Made by a program: the position numbers and the translations under genes
NCBI GenBank assembly: GCA_040753915.1
Contig: JBFMDN010000020.1
Coordinates: 26,711-90,710, forward strand
Reading direction: 5' to 3'
Source: JBFMDN01 sp040753915
Lineage (GTDB): Bacteria; Desulfobacterota; Desulfomonilia; Desulfomonilales; Desulfomonilaceae
Length of the DNA stretch: 64,000 bases
The notes under the pieces: model-generated
The model's database searches: none
What the model was told of the DNA's origin: nothing
The model's input: the letters and a program-made list of their open reading frames with translations, nothing else
In this document: piece after piece, positions 53,868 to 62,708 of the stretch
Numbering within the stretch: the stretch's first letter is position 1
Layout of the letters: each line of letters starts with the position of its first letter

Positions 53868-55009
53868 GGCAAGCGATCCTCTTTGGAGCCTGCGGCTGTG
53901 AAAGCCGGTTTAAGGTCGGACTTCGCAGAGGGAAGGAGCTCACAGGTGTACCCGGAGCAAACCATCGAGTACCGACCGATTTGCTCCAGCGTGACCAATC
54001 CCTGCAGTTGTCCGCCTTTCATGATTACCACTGCGCTGCTTCCCGTCTCCTGAATCTTGTGCAAAACATCTACTAGGGGAAGATCGGGGGGCGCGGTGGG
54101 GAAATCCCGCTTCATGACCCGACCTACGGGGACGGTCGGTCCTTGCCTATGAAGAGCTTCCGTAAGTGCCTCCCTCGTCACAAGCCCCACAAGCCTGTTC
54201 CCGTCCATCACGGGAAAATCGCTCTGAAAGGTTCGGAAATAGAGCTCTGCTGCATCCCCCATGGTTTGCTCGGGCGAGAGAGTCTCCATGTGGGTTATCA
54301 TCGCAGATGCAGCCGTAGCACCACCGAGAGAGATCATGATTCCTGTCTGTCTTTCTTCCGCTTCAGCGCCGAGGTATACGAAAAGTCCTATGAGGATCAT
54401 GAAAAGATTCATGGACAGGAGGCCTAGAAAAAACAGCCCGATGGCGAAGATCTGACCGATACCCACGGCAATGCGCGTTGCCGTGAAAGGCTTGAGATAG
54501 AGTCCCAGCACACCCCGCAGAATTCTCCCGCCGTCCATGGGGAAAGCAGGAAGCAGGTTGAATGCGGCCAATACCAGATTGACCACTGTCAACTGAGCAA
54601 GGAGGCCCCCTCGAATGGAAAGATCTCCAAGCGTCACGGTCACCCCGAACAGATCGGCAGCAAACCAGAGGCAGAAAGCCAAGAAGAGACTGGCAATCGG
54701 ACCCGCAGCAGCAATGAAGATTTCCTGGACCGGGTTCTGAGCAGGGCTTTCCATGCGTGCCACCCCGCCAATGGGGAGAAGGGTTATGTCCGAGACTTTA
54801 ATACCGTAATGCCGTGCCACCGCTGCATGGCTCAGCTCGTGAAAAACCACTGACGCAAATACCAGCACGACGAATATGACTCCATTGAGCCCGCCGGCCC
54901 CTATTATGGACGTTCCTGCAAAATAAATGAGGAGCAAGAGGAGCAAAAAGGTGACATGGACCTTCACGGGTATCCCCATGATAGATCCGATCCTAAGCGA
55001 CCATCTCAT
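53864..55009 (-). CDS. Site-2 protease-like M50 metalloprotease with two CBS domains
   Basis: 381 residues from the ATG at 55009 (AAGGAGG 8 nt upstream); the frame continues to 55162 without support. Six membrane helices. The zinc motif is VVFHELSHAAVARHYG (H57, E58, H61), and the aspartate ligand lies in NLLPAFPMDGGRILR. Two CBS domains (~250-365) follow and probably sense an adenine nucleotide. It cleaves membrane-embedded substrates. Coupled to nnr. Confidence 0.93.
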   Translation of the reverse strand: MRWSLRIGSIMGIPVKVHVTFLLLLLLIYFAGTSIIGAGGLNGVIFVVLVFASVVFHELSHAAVARHYGIKVSDITLLPIGGVARMESPAQNPVQEIFIAAAGPIASLFLAFCLWFAADLFGVTVTLGDLSIRGGLLAQLTVVNLVLAAFNLLPAFPMDGGRILRGVLGLYLKPFTATRIAVGIGQIFAIGLFFLGLLSMNLFMILIGLFVYLGAEAEERQTGIMISLGGATAASAMITHMETLSPEQTMGDAAELYFRTFQSDFPVMDGNRLVGLVTREALTEALHRQGPTVPVGRVMKRDFPTAPPDLPLVDVLHKIQETGSSAVVIMKGGQLQGLVTLEQIGRYSMVCSGYTCELLPSAKSDLKPAFTAAGSKEDRLP

Positions 55010-55293
55010 GAACGAAGCCTCCTTACACGAGAGCGAAGATGAATCCGGCGGGCGAACTGTCCGGCAACCTCCCGGTGCAGACGTCAACCGGTCTACCACC
55101 GGGGCCGGTAAACTGTCCGGATACCACTTCTTACCATAGATCGTCGGGAACGTCAGCCTCAAGTCAGGGGGGATTCGCGGAGAAAGATGACAGTCTGGGC
55201 GGCTTGCAAATGCAGATCAATGTAGTAAGCTGTGCATGCAGACCGAGCTGTTTGAATCATTAGTGCACGCGATACCACCACAGGAGGCAGATA

Positions 55294-56535
55294 GTGCTCG
55301 AGATAGGAGAAGCCCAGCGCAAGGTATTGGAAGAGATCCCCGTTCTGGGCCGGGAGCGAATTCACATCCTCGATGCCCTCGGTCGGGTGCTCGCCCAGGA
55401 CGTAGATGCCATACGGGATGTTCCCACTGCCAATAACTCGGCGATGGACGGATATGCATGCCGACATGAGGACATCGTTGGCGCGAGCAAAGCCAATCCG
55501 GTCAAGCTCAAAGTCATCGGAGACTCTCCCGCAGGCCACCCCTTTCCAGAGGAAGTAGGCCCTGCTCAGGCCGTCAGGATCATGACCGGCGGGATTATCC
55601 CCCCTTCGGCTGATACCGTGGTCATGGTGGAAGACACTGAACTGAAGGGCGATACCATCTCATGCTTCCACGACCCCGGTAAGGGCGCCCACATCAGACT
55701 CCGGGGAGAAGATGTCAAAGCCGGCGAAGTGATTCTGAAGAGAGGGGATGTGGTAAGGGCCCCGGAAGTGGGAATGCTAGCCACTCTCGGCCATGCATAC
55801 GTGTATGTGTACCAGCGGCCGCTGGTAGCAATTCTTTCAACGGGAGACGAGCTCGTGGATCTAGACGAGCCGTTCTCCGACGGTAAGGTGGTCTGCTCGA
55901 ACAGCTATAGCCTCGCGGCTCAAGTCCTGGAATGCGGTGCGGTGCCCGTATCGCTCGGAGTAGCTCCTGACGATGGGGACGATCAGCGGGCACGGATAGC
56001 GGAAGGTCTCCGAGCTGACGCCATTGTAACCTCAGGAGGGGTATCCGTTGGCAAGTACGATTTGGTCAAGGACACCCTTTCCCAACTGGGAATGAAGGTA
56101 AAGTTCTGGAAAGTGGCCATGAAGCCCGGCAAGCCGCTGATGTTCGGCACTATAGGCAACAAGCCGGTGTTTGGGTTGCCTGGCAACCCCACATCGGCAA
56201 TGATCTCGTTCGAGCAATTCGTCAGGCCAGCTCTCTTGAAGATGATGGGTCATGCAAATCTCTTCCGTCCCACTATAGAAGCGACTCTGGCTGAAGAAGC
56301 CAAAGTCAAGTCGGATCGATTACACCTCGTACGGTGCAAGCTGTTCGAGAAGGACGGCCAAATGATGGCGGTGACAGCGGGAAACCAGAGCTCCGGCGCG
56401 CTGCGATCCATGGTGCTGGCCGACGGTCTCATGATCCTGCCCGGAAGAGCGGCCCCGTTCACCGTAGGCAGCCGCGTGAAGGTTCAGCTCCTGCACACGG
56501 GCAGCCCCTCGAGCCCCCATTCCCCGTATGATTGA
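55294..56535 (+). CDS. moeA: Molybdopterin molybdotransferase
   Basis: 413 residues from a GTG with AGGAGG upstream. MoeA signatures: VPTANNSAMDGYA, GDSPAGHPFP, VRIMTGGIIPPSADTVV, ILSTGDELVDLDEP, TSGGVSVGKYDLVKD and KPLMFGTIGNKPVFGLPGNP. It inserts molybdate (or tungstate) into adenylated molybdopterin. Transcribed away from the protease gene. No other moa/moe gene is nearby. Confidence 0.95.
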   Translation: MLEIGEAQRKVLEEIPVLGRERIHILDALGRVLAQDVDAIRDVPTANNSAMDGYACRHEDIVGASKANPVKLKVIGDSPAGHPFPEEVGPAQAVRIMTGGIIPPSADTVVMVEDTELKGDTISCFHDPGKGAHIRLRGEDVKAGEVILKRGDVVRAPEVGMLATLGHAYVYVYQRPLVAILSTGDELVDLDEPFSDGKVVCSNSYSLAAQVLECGAVPVSLGVAPDDGDDQRARIAEGLRADAIVTSGGVSVGKYDLVKDTLSQLGMKVKFWKVAMKPGKPLMFGTIGNKPVFGLPGNPTSAMISFEQFVRPALLKMMGHANLFRPTIEATLAEEAKVKSDRLHLVRCKLFEKDGQMMAVTAGNQSSGALRSMVLADGLMILPGRAAPFTVGSRVKVQLLHTGSPSSPHSPYD

Positions 56536-56550
56536 TGAAGGGGGTTATTT

Positions 56551-56830
56551 CCGCCCATGCAGGGTAGCCTTTTAGGCTGCCATTCTTTAAGATGCAGGCC
56601 AAAAGCCTGCACTACAAGCCTGCACTACAAGGCTGCCGTATTCCGCCCATGTAGGGTAGCCTTTCTAGGCTGCCATTCTTTAAGATGCAGGCCAAAAGCC
56701 TGCACTACAAGCCTGCACTACAAGGCTGCCGTATTCCGCCCATGTAGGGTAGCCTTTCTAGGCTGCCATTCTTTCGGATGCAGGCTAGAAAGCCTGCACT
56801 ACAAGCCTGCACTACAAGCCTGCACTACAT
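56551..56830. repeat. Tandem array of three 92-93-bp hairpin units
   Basis: Units begin at 56551, 56643 and 56736 with CCGCCCATG. Each holds GGGTAGCCTTTCTAGGCTGCC (hairpin with a U-G pair), then GATGCAGGC-CAAAA-GCCTGCACTACA, then repeated GCCTGCACTACAA. The third unit differs in its second stem (GCAGGCT-AGAA-AGCCTGC), again compensated. An open frame of 104 codons across it is a by-product of the repetition. Lies between moeA and the beta-barrel gene. Confidence 0.9.
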
Positions 56831-56861
56831 TTTCATTGATGGTAAGGGATGTGCGGTGGTG

Positions 56862-57767
56862 TCAGAAATAGATGGCGAAGTCGAGCCCGTAGAGCTGCCA
56901 AACCGCTTCAAGCTTCCAGTCTTGCGCAGGCAAAGCGGAGCTAGCGTCGAAGTCCCCGGAGCTAAACTTGAGCCACGTGTTCTCTACCGATAGGCGGGCC
57001 GCCATGTCGAATCGGTAAATCTGCGGGCGAAATACAAAGCCGAGACCGCAGGACGTCAGAGAAGACCCTTTAACCGGGAGCTTCAGAAAAGCCTCCACGT
57101 GAAGGGGCCATCCCACGATTTCCGGAGGTACGTATCTGAGGTACGGACCGACCGTGACCGGCCTGTCCCCCTTGATGTTGAGAGTTGCGACGTAGTCGCC
57201 TGAGCCTGGAACCGGAACGGGGGGATTAGTTCCGGGAACAAATCGCCCCGGAACACGCAGGGTTCCCTGGAACCGGGGGTCGAGAAAGTACACGTCCGCT
57301 CGACATCCCGCAGCAAGCCAGTCGAGCTGTACAAGATCGATGTCCCCGCCCATAATCAACCCGCTCAGGTCGATCTTGGCGCCGTTCTGGAACTCGCTAC
57401 GCGTGTCGAAATTCCAGTAGTTGGCGTGAGCCCCTAGGCGCCAAATGCGGAGGTTTGCAAATATGTCCAAACGCTGCGGATTCTCGTCCAGCCTGGCATA
57501 CCGGATCAGATCGAACTCGCGTCCGTTGGACCCGGTCAGCTTGGCACCTGCGAGAACTGCTGTGGCGAGGCCGGTGCCCATTTCGCTCCGGAACGAGCTG
57601 GAAATGGTTCCTGTTGGAAAGATGGGACCAAGATACTTTTCAAATGAGCCCAACCCGAAGAATGATCCGTAGCCCTGGGCCGCGCACGGGTACGGTGTCA
57701 TCATCACACAGATGAAGACCGCCAAGAAGGCCCCTGCGGACCGTATCGCTGAAGCATATCGTTTCAT
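56862..57767 (-). CDS. Exported protein, probable outer-membrane beta-barrel
   Basis: 301 residues from the ATG at 57767 (AAGGG upstream). Signal peptide at ~1-31 (SAGAFLAVFICVMMTPYPCAAQ). The mature part alternates polar and aromatic residues in short strands (LRIWRLGAHANYWNFDTRSE, FRPQIYRFDMAARLSVENTW) and ends in phenylalanine (LDFAIYF), the usual last residue of outer-membrane barrels. No family recognised. Confidence 0.7.
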   Translation of the reverse strand: MKRYASAIRSAGAFLAVFICVMMTPYPCAAQGYGSFFGLGSFEKYLGPIFPTGTISSSFRSEMGTGLATAVLAGAKLTGSNGREFDLIRYARLDENPQRLDIFANLRIWRLGAHANYWNFDTRSEFQNGAKIDLSGLIMGGDIDLVQLDWLAAGCRADVYFLDPRFQGTLRVPGRFVPGTNPPVPVPGSGDYVATLNIKGDRPVTVGPYLRYVPPEIVGWPLHVEAFLKLPVKGSSLTSCGLGFVFRPQIYRFDMAARLSVENTWLKFSSGDFDASSALPAQDWKLEAVWQLYGLDFAIYF

Positions 57768-58054
57768 GCGGCCCTTATGAGAAACTTCCATTCCACAGAG
57801 GCGCATTAAATCATACTTGGCGGGACTTCGTCAAGCTATTTGCCGTCCTGACGCAACTATTCAATTTCGCGAGAGGATTGTGCGCCATTGCCGGACAAGG
57901 GAACAAATTCCTTGACATGGACGGGATAGAGATCTAGAAGCTTTGGAATCAAGGATTTGTGACGGCTGGGCGCTTGATAGCCAAAAGGACTGGCCTGGGG
58001 GCCCGGGGGTCGTGTTGCGATGGTAGCGTTACGCATGCAAGGAGAAAGACAGCC

Positions 58055-58336
58055 ATGGCTTCCATAGTTGAGCTGCATTGGTCAAATTCTCAGGAGCTCC
58101 TGATCGACGTTGATTTGGACGCTCTGTACCTGCGTCAGCTCCGGACGATGGGCGGACAGATCCATGCGAAGTATCCGTACCTCCTGCTGATCCATACCGG
58201 GAAAATCATGATCGGCATAGACCTCGGCCATTGCCGCTTCATGCAAAGGGACTTCGGTGCAGGTGTTTTTGCCGACGGTCGCGTTCCTGACGACAGCTCG
58301 TGGGACGGTTTGCTTTCGCGGGAGACGTGGGAGTGA
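58055..58336 (+). CDS. Small protein of unknown function, coupled to a cupin gene
   Basis: 93 residues from the ATG at 58055, which has AAGGAGA 9 nt upstream; the frame is open from 57959. Alpha/beta sequence with repeated short hydrophobic strands (LLIDVDLDALYLRQLRTM, YPYLLLIHTGKIMIGIDLGH). The stop overlaps the start of the cupin gene (GTGA). I do not recognise a family. Confidence 0.65.
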   Translation: MASIVELHWSNSQELLIDVDLDALYLRQLRTMGGQIHAKYPYLLLIHTGKIMIGIDLGHCRFMQRDFGAGVFADGRVPDDSSWDGLLSRETWE

Positions 58337-58668
58337 GAACGTTCGACCTCGCTGCCCTGAGCTTGTCCGAGGGAGGCGAATACGTGTTGGGCAAGAAAGA
58401 CCTGCATTCCCAGGCATGCTACTTTGTCTACGGCACTCTCCAACCAGGCGAAGGAGAGAGGCTGATTCGACCCGGCCACGGATACGAAGAGATCCTCTGT
58501 GCCGTGGGAGGCCCTCTGACCCTACACACCGCTCACGGTGATATTCGCCTGGACGAGAGCCACGCGATACATGTCAAAGAGACAGACTCCTTCTTAATCT
58601 CCAATCCCTCTTCTGATCAAGCGGTGGTATACGTCATGGCTGGAGGGCATGTCCGCCCTGACATATAG
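58333..58668 (+). CDS. Small cupin-domain protein
   Basis: 111 residues from the GTG at 58333, overlapping the previous stop codon with GGAG 8 nt upstream. Single cupin fold: YGTLQPGEGERLIRPGHGYEE (motif 1), then ILCAVGGPLTLHTAHGDIRL and HAIHVKETDSFLISNPS (motif 2). Metal-binding histidines are few. It probably works with the small protein before it. Substrate unknown. Confidence 0.75.
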   Translation: MRTFDLAALSLSEGGEYVLGKKDLHSQACYFVYGTLQPGEGERLIRPGHGYEEILCAVGGPLTLHTAHGDIRLDESHAIHVKETDSFLISNPSSDQAVVYVMAGGHVRPDI

Positions 58669-58780
58669 AGATGTCTCCCGTGAAAGGTCCCCCCGTCTAC
58701 ACTGCCACGGGAAAATGCGTGGCACTCATCACAGTGGAAGACATTGCATCCTCGCTGCTGAGTTGTTATTCTGCTAGGAG

Positions 58781-58868
58781 GCCTGAGTGGTGGAATGGGT
58801 AGACACAAGGGACTTAAAATCCCTTGGGGCGTGTCCCCGTGACGGTTCGACTCCGTCCTCAGGCACCA
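58781..58868 (+). tRNA. tRNA-Leu (anticodon UAA)
   Basis: GCCTGAG at the 5' end pairs with CTCAGGC before A-CCA. Anticodon stem-loop GGGA-CTTAAAA-TCCC reads UAA. Long variable arm and GGTTCGACTCC T-arm present. CCA encoded. 88 nt. Confidence 0.97.
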
Positions 58869-58977
58869 TCCCCCTTTCTGGCAAGAGCCATCTCACTATC
58901 TCACTGATAGAATGCGGAGTGCCACAACACGCGAGTTGATCTTTTCGATGGGGGCCAGCCTCGATAGTCTTTCGACA

Positions 58978-59036
58978 GTGTGACAATTGAGTCACACATG
59001 GGCCCAACCATACTTAAAGAAGTATCGCCCCATGTG
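58978..59036. promoter_or_regulatory. Adjacent inverted repeats, one nested, upstream of the HTH gene
   Basis: GTGTGAC-AATTGA-GTCACAC (58978-58997) is followed by CACATGGG (58995-59002) pairing with CCCATGTG (59029-59036), which encloses ATACTT-AAAG-AAGTAT (59010-59025). The first overlaps the second by three bases, so they could be alternative structures. They lie 110 bp after tRNA-Leu and 143 bp before the tandem-HTH gene. No other assigned feature occurs in 58869-59178. Confidence 0.55.
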
Positions 59037-59178
59037 GTTCCGGCAGCCCCAAGTCTTTGCATTTCTTCGGAACACGTGTTATATATATGTATACATTCGT
59101 AGTGGGTCTCAAGTAAGCTTCAGGCTTGATATTCGTCCTTAACGGAAAAGCTCTGAAGAGGAGATCGGAGGGAGATAC

Positions 59179-59772
59179 ATGAAGAAAGAAGCTCGCATTC
59201 AGGCTGAGAAAATGTTCCTCAACGCCGCCGGGAACATTACCAACCGGGAGATAGCCAAGGCTGTATCGGTCAACCCCTTAACCGTGGGTAGATGGAAACG
59301 AGACGAAAAATGGGATCAGAAGCTCAAAGAACTGCAGAAAACCCAGGCTAAGGAAATCGCCGGTGGCGGAATCGTCAGGAAGAAGGCGGCTCGGGATGAG
59401 GCCTTTCGGATCTACATGGAGGCTGGGGGAAATGTCACCAATAAGCAGCTCGCAGCACAAGTGGATGTGAGTCCTGCTACAATTAGCAAGTGGAAGGAAC
59501 AGGACGACTGGATCGAACAAATCAAGATTCAGCCCGTAGAGCCTCTCCTGCAGGAGCCTGCTCGGGAAGAGCCTGAGCTCGACCTCGGTGATTTGGCCGC
59601 ACCGGAACAGATTATTGCTTTGAACCAGAAAATGGCCGACCTCCTGACACGCGATTATTTGAGCGCAGAGGAGATAGCTCAACTCGCAGATGCAAAGTGC
59701 GATTTGCTCGAGGCGCTGGAGATTTATCTGGGAATAGTCCGAGAAGTAGGTACGCTAAAGTTAGGAGAATGA
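59179..59772 (+). CDS. Tandem helix-turn-helix protein, phage terminase small subunit-like
   Basis: 197 residues. Two homologous HTH units at ~4-45 and ~70-112 (GNITNREIAKAVSVNPLTVG then RWKRDEKWD; GNVTNKQLAAQVDVSPATIS then KWKEQDDW). This matches the N-terminal DNA-binding domain of small terminases, but duplicated. The C terminus is acidic and helical. No large terminase or other phage gene is present, so it may be a domesticated regulator. The ATG follows GGAGGGAG. Confidence 0.7.
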   Translation: MKKEARIQAEKMFLNAAGNITNREIAKAVSVNPLTVGRWKRDEKWDQKLKELQKTQAKEIAGGGIVRKKAARDEAFRIYMEAGGNVTNKQLAAQVDVSPATISKWKEQDDWIEQIKIQPVEPLLQEPAREEPELDLGDLAAPEQIIALNQKMADLLTRDYLSAEEIAQLADAKCDLLEALEIYLGIVREVGTLKLGE

Positions 59773-59961
59773 TGAAAGGATCGACCGTTTGCCTCGTCTG
59801 CTCCGCGCCAATCGGCTCGTCTGCTAGTCAGGAATTGTGGCTGAATCAGTCGTGACACGCGATGGCGACCACTGCGCGATATCTGACCATTGCCCTCCGG
59901 ATGCTCCGAGCGAGCAGAAGAAAATGACGCGTTACGACGTTTCTATGAGGGGGCCATCCGT

Positions 59962-60771
59962 ATGATCCTGCCGGATACCCTTCTCTACATTTATGAGGTT
60001 CGGGGGGATCTGGAGATAGGAATCCATCCCCCGCCACCCTCGTTCGTAGGTTTGTGGAATGAGGATGACTTTTTGTACCTCTTCTTCACTTCTCCCGAAG
60101 ATGAATACGTAGCGAACGTTGTCTGCAAAGGGCCAACGCGCCTATCGGCAAGACACGAAATACTGTACAAGGACTGGCAGAGCAACCTGCCACGGGAAGG
60201 CGTGCAAATAGGGAGCGTCCACTTCGCAAGAGCCGACGATCCCGCTCCTGCGCGGGGATCGCTCCTTCTCGATCCGTCAGTCGTGTTCGGTGACGGAAGT
60301 CATCCGACCAGTGTTGCGTGTATCTCGGAAATCGAGCGCATAGTGGGATCTCGCAACGTACAATCCATGTTGGACCTCGGTACCGGCTCGGGAATACTTT
60401 CTCTTGCCGCGGCTTCTCTGGGAGTGGGCCGCGTGGTGGCAGTTGACAGGAATCTGTTAGCCATCCAGACCGTTCGAAGCAATGTGAAGCTCAACAACTT
60501 GACCGGCGTCATTCAGGTTAGGGCAGGGGAAGCTCGCTTGTTTATCGATACTCCATACGATCTGGTTGCAGCCAATCTTCCTTTCCAGGTACTGAGAGAT
60601 CTTGTCGTACTGCGAAACGCCACACTGCATCAAGCGTGGATCGTGTCCGGGATCAATGCGCAACAAGCCGACGTGCTCAGAGAGCTCTTATTTGATCAGG
60701 GGTACGCTTTGGATCATTTCATCGAAACTCCTCCCTGGGTGACATTCTCGGCGGTACGAAAGAAAGAATAG
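59962..60771 (+). CDS. PrmA-like (ribosomal protein L11) methyltransferase family protein
   Basis: 270 residues from the ATG at 59962 (GAGGGGG 8 nt upstream). The PrmA-type signature LLLDPSVVFGDGSHPTSVAC precedes the SAM-binding motif MLDLGTGSGILSLAAASLG and VVAVDRN. The motif IV is ANLPFQVL, close to the NILAxxL of PrmA. The N-terminal domain differs from PrmA, so the target may not be L11. Confidence 0.8.
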   Translation: MILPDTLLYIYEVRGDLEIGIHPPPPSFVGLWNEDDFLYLFFTSPEDEYVANVVCKGPTRLSARHEILYKDWQSNLPREGVQIGSVHFARADDPAPARGSLLLDPSVVFGDGSHPTSVACISEIERIVGSRNVQSMLDLGTGSGILSLAAASLGVGRVVAVDRNLLAIQTVRSNVKLNNLTGVIQVRAGEARLFIDTPYDLVAANLPFQVLRDLVVLRNATLHQAWIVSGINAQQADVLRELLFDQGYALDHFIETPPWVTFSAVRKKE

Positions 60772-60777
60772 TGCGCC

Positions 60778-62568
60778 ATGTATGCAGGACCTCAGGTCCT
60801 GGCGGCCTGCAAAATTGGGACGCAGGCGATACTCATGGAGCTTGACTTGCCAATCGATGCGAAGGCTCAACGGTCCAAGAGATGGACTCCCAAGATGGAA
60901 GATATGAGGAAAACAAAGCGTGAGCTCGTTGATGAGCTCGTGCTGCTGCGACGAAGACTAGCCCAAATGCAGGAAGCAGAGCTCGAGCTGCAAACCGTGG
61001 CGAAAGCTCTCCGGCAGTCAGAAACGCAGTTCAGGAAAATAACGGAGAAGTCGATTGTCGGCGTGTACCTCATTCAGGACATGGTGTTCAAGTACGTGAA
61101 TCCCAAAATGGCAGAGATCGTCGGGTACACTGTGGAGCAACTGGTCGATAAGAAGGGGCCGGAAGACGTGGTGGCCGACGAGGATTGGCCACTGGTGCGC
61201 GAAAACTTGAGAAAGCGCGTCGCTGGAGAGATGGAGTCGATCAACTACTCATTTATGGGAAAAAAGGGAACCGGCGAAATCGTACACTTGGAGGTCTACG
61301 GTTCCAGGATGGAATACCAGGGACGGCCGGCAGTCATCGGTACCATACTAGACGTCACGCAGCGGGTTCGAGCCGAACGGGAGCTAGAGACCCAGCTCAA
61401 ACGGTTCCAGACTCTCTATCATCTGGCAGTCACCATGACTGCCGAGCACAGCCTGGCAGAAAACTTGCGCATTCTGGTCGAAACAAGCCTTGAGTTGCTC
61501 GAGGCAGATACTGCGTTCATAGCGGTCCGTGACGAAAAGGCAGGGACTCTGCACGTGTGTGCATGCGCGGGGATGGATTCACAAATTCTCCTGGGTCTGG
61601 ACTTGCTGCAGATGCCTCGCAACGCCGCGCTGACGGGACCGTTACGAAAGACCTGTCGCCTGGAGGAGAATTTCGAGGAGCTCAAGGGAGCATGGGAACA
61701 TCAACTTTGTGTGCAGGGCCTCAGCTCGGGGATTGCCGTTCCTGTTCGTGTGAAAGAGACAGAGCTGGGCGTGCTCTGTGCAGGCAGCAGATTAGAGCGA
61801 TCTTTTGCTGACTCCCAGAAAGATCTCCTCTCCTTGGTGGGGAACATGGCGGCCCTGGAGATCAACCGCAAGCAAGCAGAGGAAGCATTGGCTCAATCGG
61901 AAGATCAACTCCGCTTGCTCTCGAGGCAACTCCTCAAAGTGCAGGAGGACGACAGAAAACGCGTTGCCCAGGATTTGCACGACGGCATAGGGCAATCCGT
62001 TACCGCTATGAAGTTCAAGGTTGAGAACGTCATAAGGAGAGCATCAGAATCTGTTCCAAAGAAGCACCTCGCTCCCCTGAAATCGCTTATCCCGATGATT
62101 CAAGAAGTGGTGGAAGAAGTGGGGAGGATCGCCATGGACCTCCGGCCTTCCATCCTGGATGATTTGGGCATCCTCGCAACTCTCGCCTGGCTGTGCAGGG
62201 AGTTTGGTAGGACCCATCCGCATATCAAGGTGAAAAAGAATTTTGAATTGGAGGAAAGTCAAATCCCGGAACATCAGAAGATAGTCATTTTCCGGATCCT
62301 TCAGGAAGCGCTTAACAACGTGGCCAAGCACAGCCAGGCCAAATCCGTGTACATCTCCTTGCGAAGACAGGACGGCGTTAATGAGTTGATGATCCACGAC
62401 GACGGGGTGGGCTTCGATTGGGACTCGGTCAGGTCTGCAGAAAGCAGAAGCCGGGGATTCGGCCTCGCAAGTATGAAGGAAAGAACGCAGCTCTCAGGCG
62501 GCTCGTTCACTGTTAAGACTCGCAGAGGAGCCGGCACGATGATCGCCGCGTGTTGGGGCGACCGATAG
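60778..62568 (+). CDS. PAS-GAF sensor histidine kinase of the NarX/DegS (HisKA_3) type
   Basis: 596 residues, 6 nt after the methyltransferase stop; internal starts cannot be excluded. Coiled coil (~45-80), PAS (~85-200, KITEKSIVGVYLIQDM ending ILDVTQRVRAE), GAF (~215-365, TLHVCACAGMDS, SGIAVPVRVKETELGVLCAG). HisKA_3 has H in RKRVAQDLHDGIGQSV, and the HATPase domain has LQEALNNVAKHS, IHDDGVGFD and RGFGLASMKERT. No membrane helix, so it senses cytoplasmic signals. Its response regulator is convergent at 62709. Confidence 0.92.
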   Translation: MYAGPQVLAACKIGTQAILMELDLPIDAKAQRSKRWTPKMEDMRKTKRELVDELVLLRRRLAQMQEAELELQTVAKALRQSETQFRKITEKSIVGVYLIQDMVFKYVNPKMAEIVGYTVEQLVDKKGPEDVVADEDWPLVRENLRKRVAGEMESINYSFMGKKGTGEIVHLEVYGSRMEYQGRPAVIGTILDVTQRVRAERELETQLKRFQTLYHLAVTMTAEHSLAENLRILVETSLELLEADTAFIAVRDEKAGTLHVCACAGMDSQILLGLDLLQMPRNAALTGPLRKTCRLEENFEELKGAWEHQLCVQGLSSGIAVPVRVKETELGVLCAGSRLERSFADSQKDLLSLVGNMAALEINRKQAEEALAQSEDQLRLLSRQLLKVQEDDRKRVAQDLHDGIGQSVTAMKFKVENVIRRASESVPKKHLAPLKSLIPMIQEVVEEVGRIAMDLRPSILDDLGILATLAWLCREFGRTHPHIKVKKNFELEESQIPEHQKIVIFRILQEALNNVAKHSQAKSVYISLRRQDGVNELMIHDDGVGFDWDSVRSAESRSRGFGLASMKERTQLSGGSFTVKTRRGAGTMIAACWGDR

Positions 62569-62708
62569 TTCTCTCATCAATGCTTCCTATACTCCCTGGA
62601 TATGGCCAGCCGAGCGATGGCGTCCGTTTTGCGACGGGATGCATCGCGCCTCATCCTGTCAACGTTTCACCGGAGCCCCTTCGCTCGGCGTTTCACCGCG
62701 GATGACAG

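Noticed and set aside
56551..56830. CRISPR array
   Set aside because: Units are repeated along their full length, with no unique spacers, and no cas genes are present.
56557..56871. 104-codon frame of repeated GCHSLRCRPKACTTSLHY
   Set aside because: It arises from the 92-93-bp tandem hairpin units, whose length is near a multiple of three; no ribosome site.
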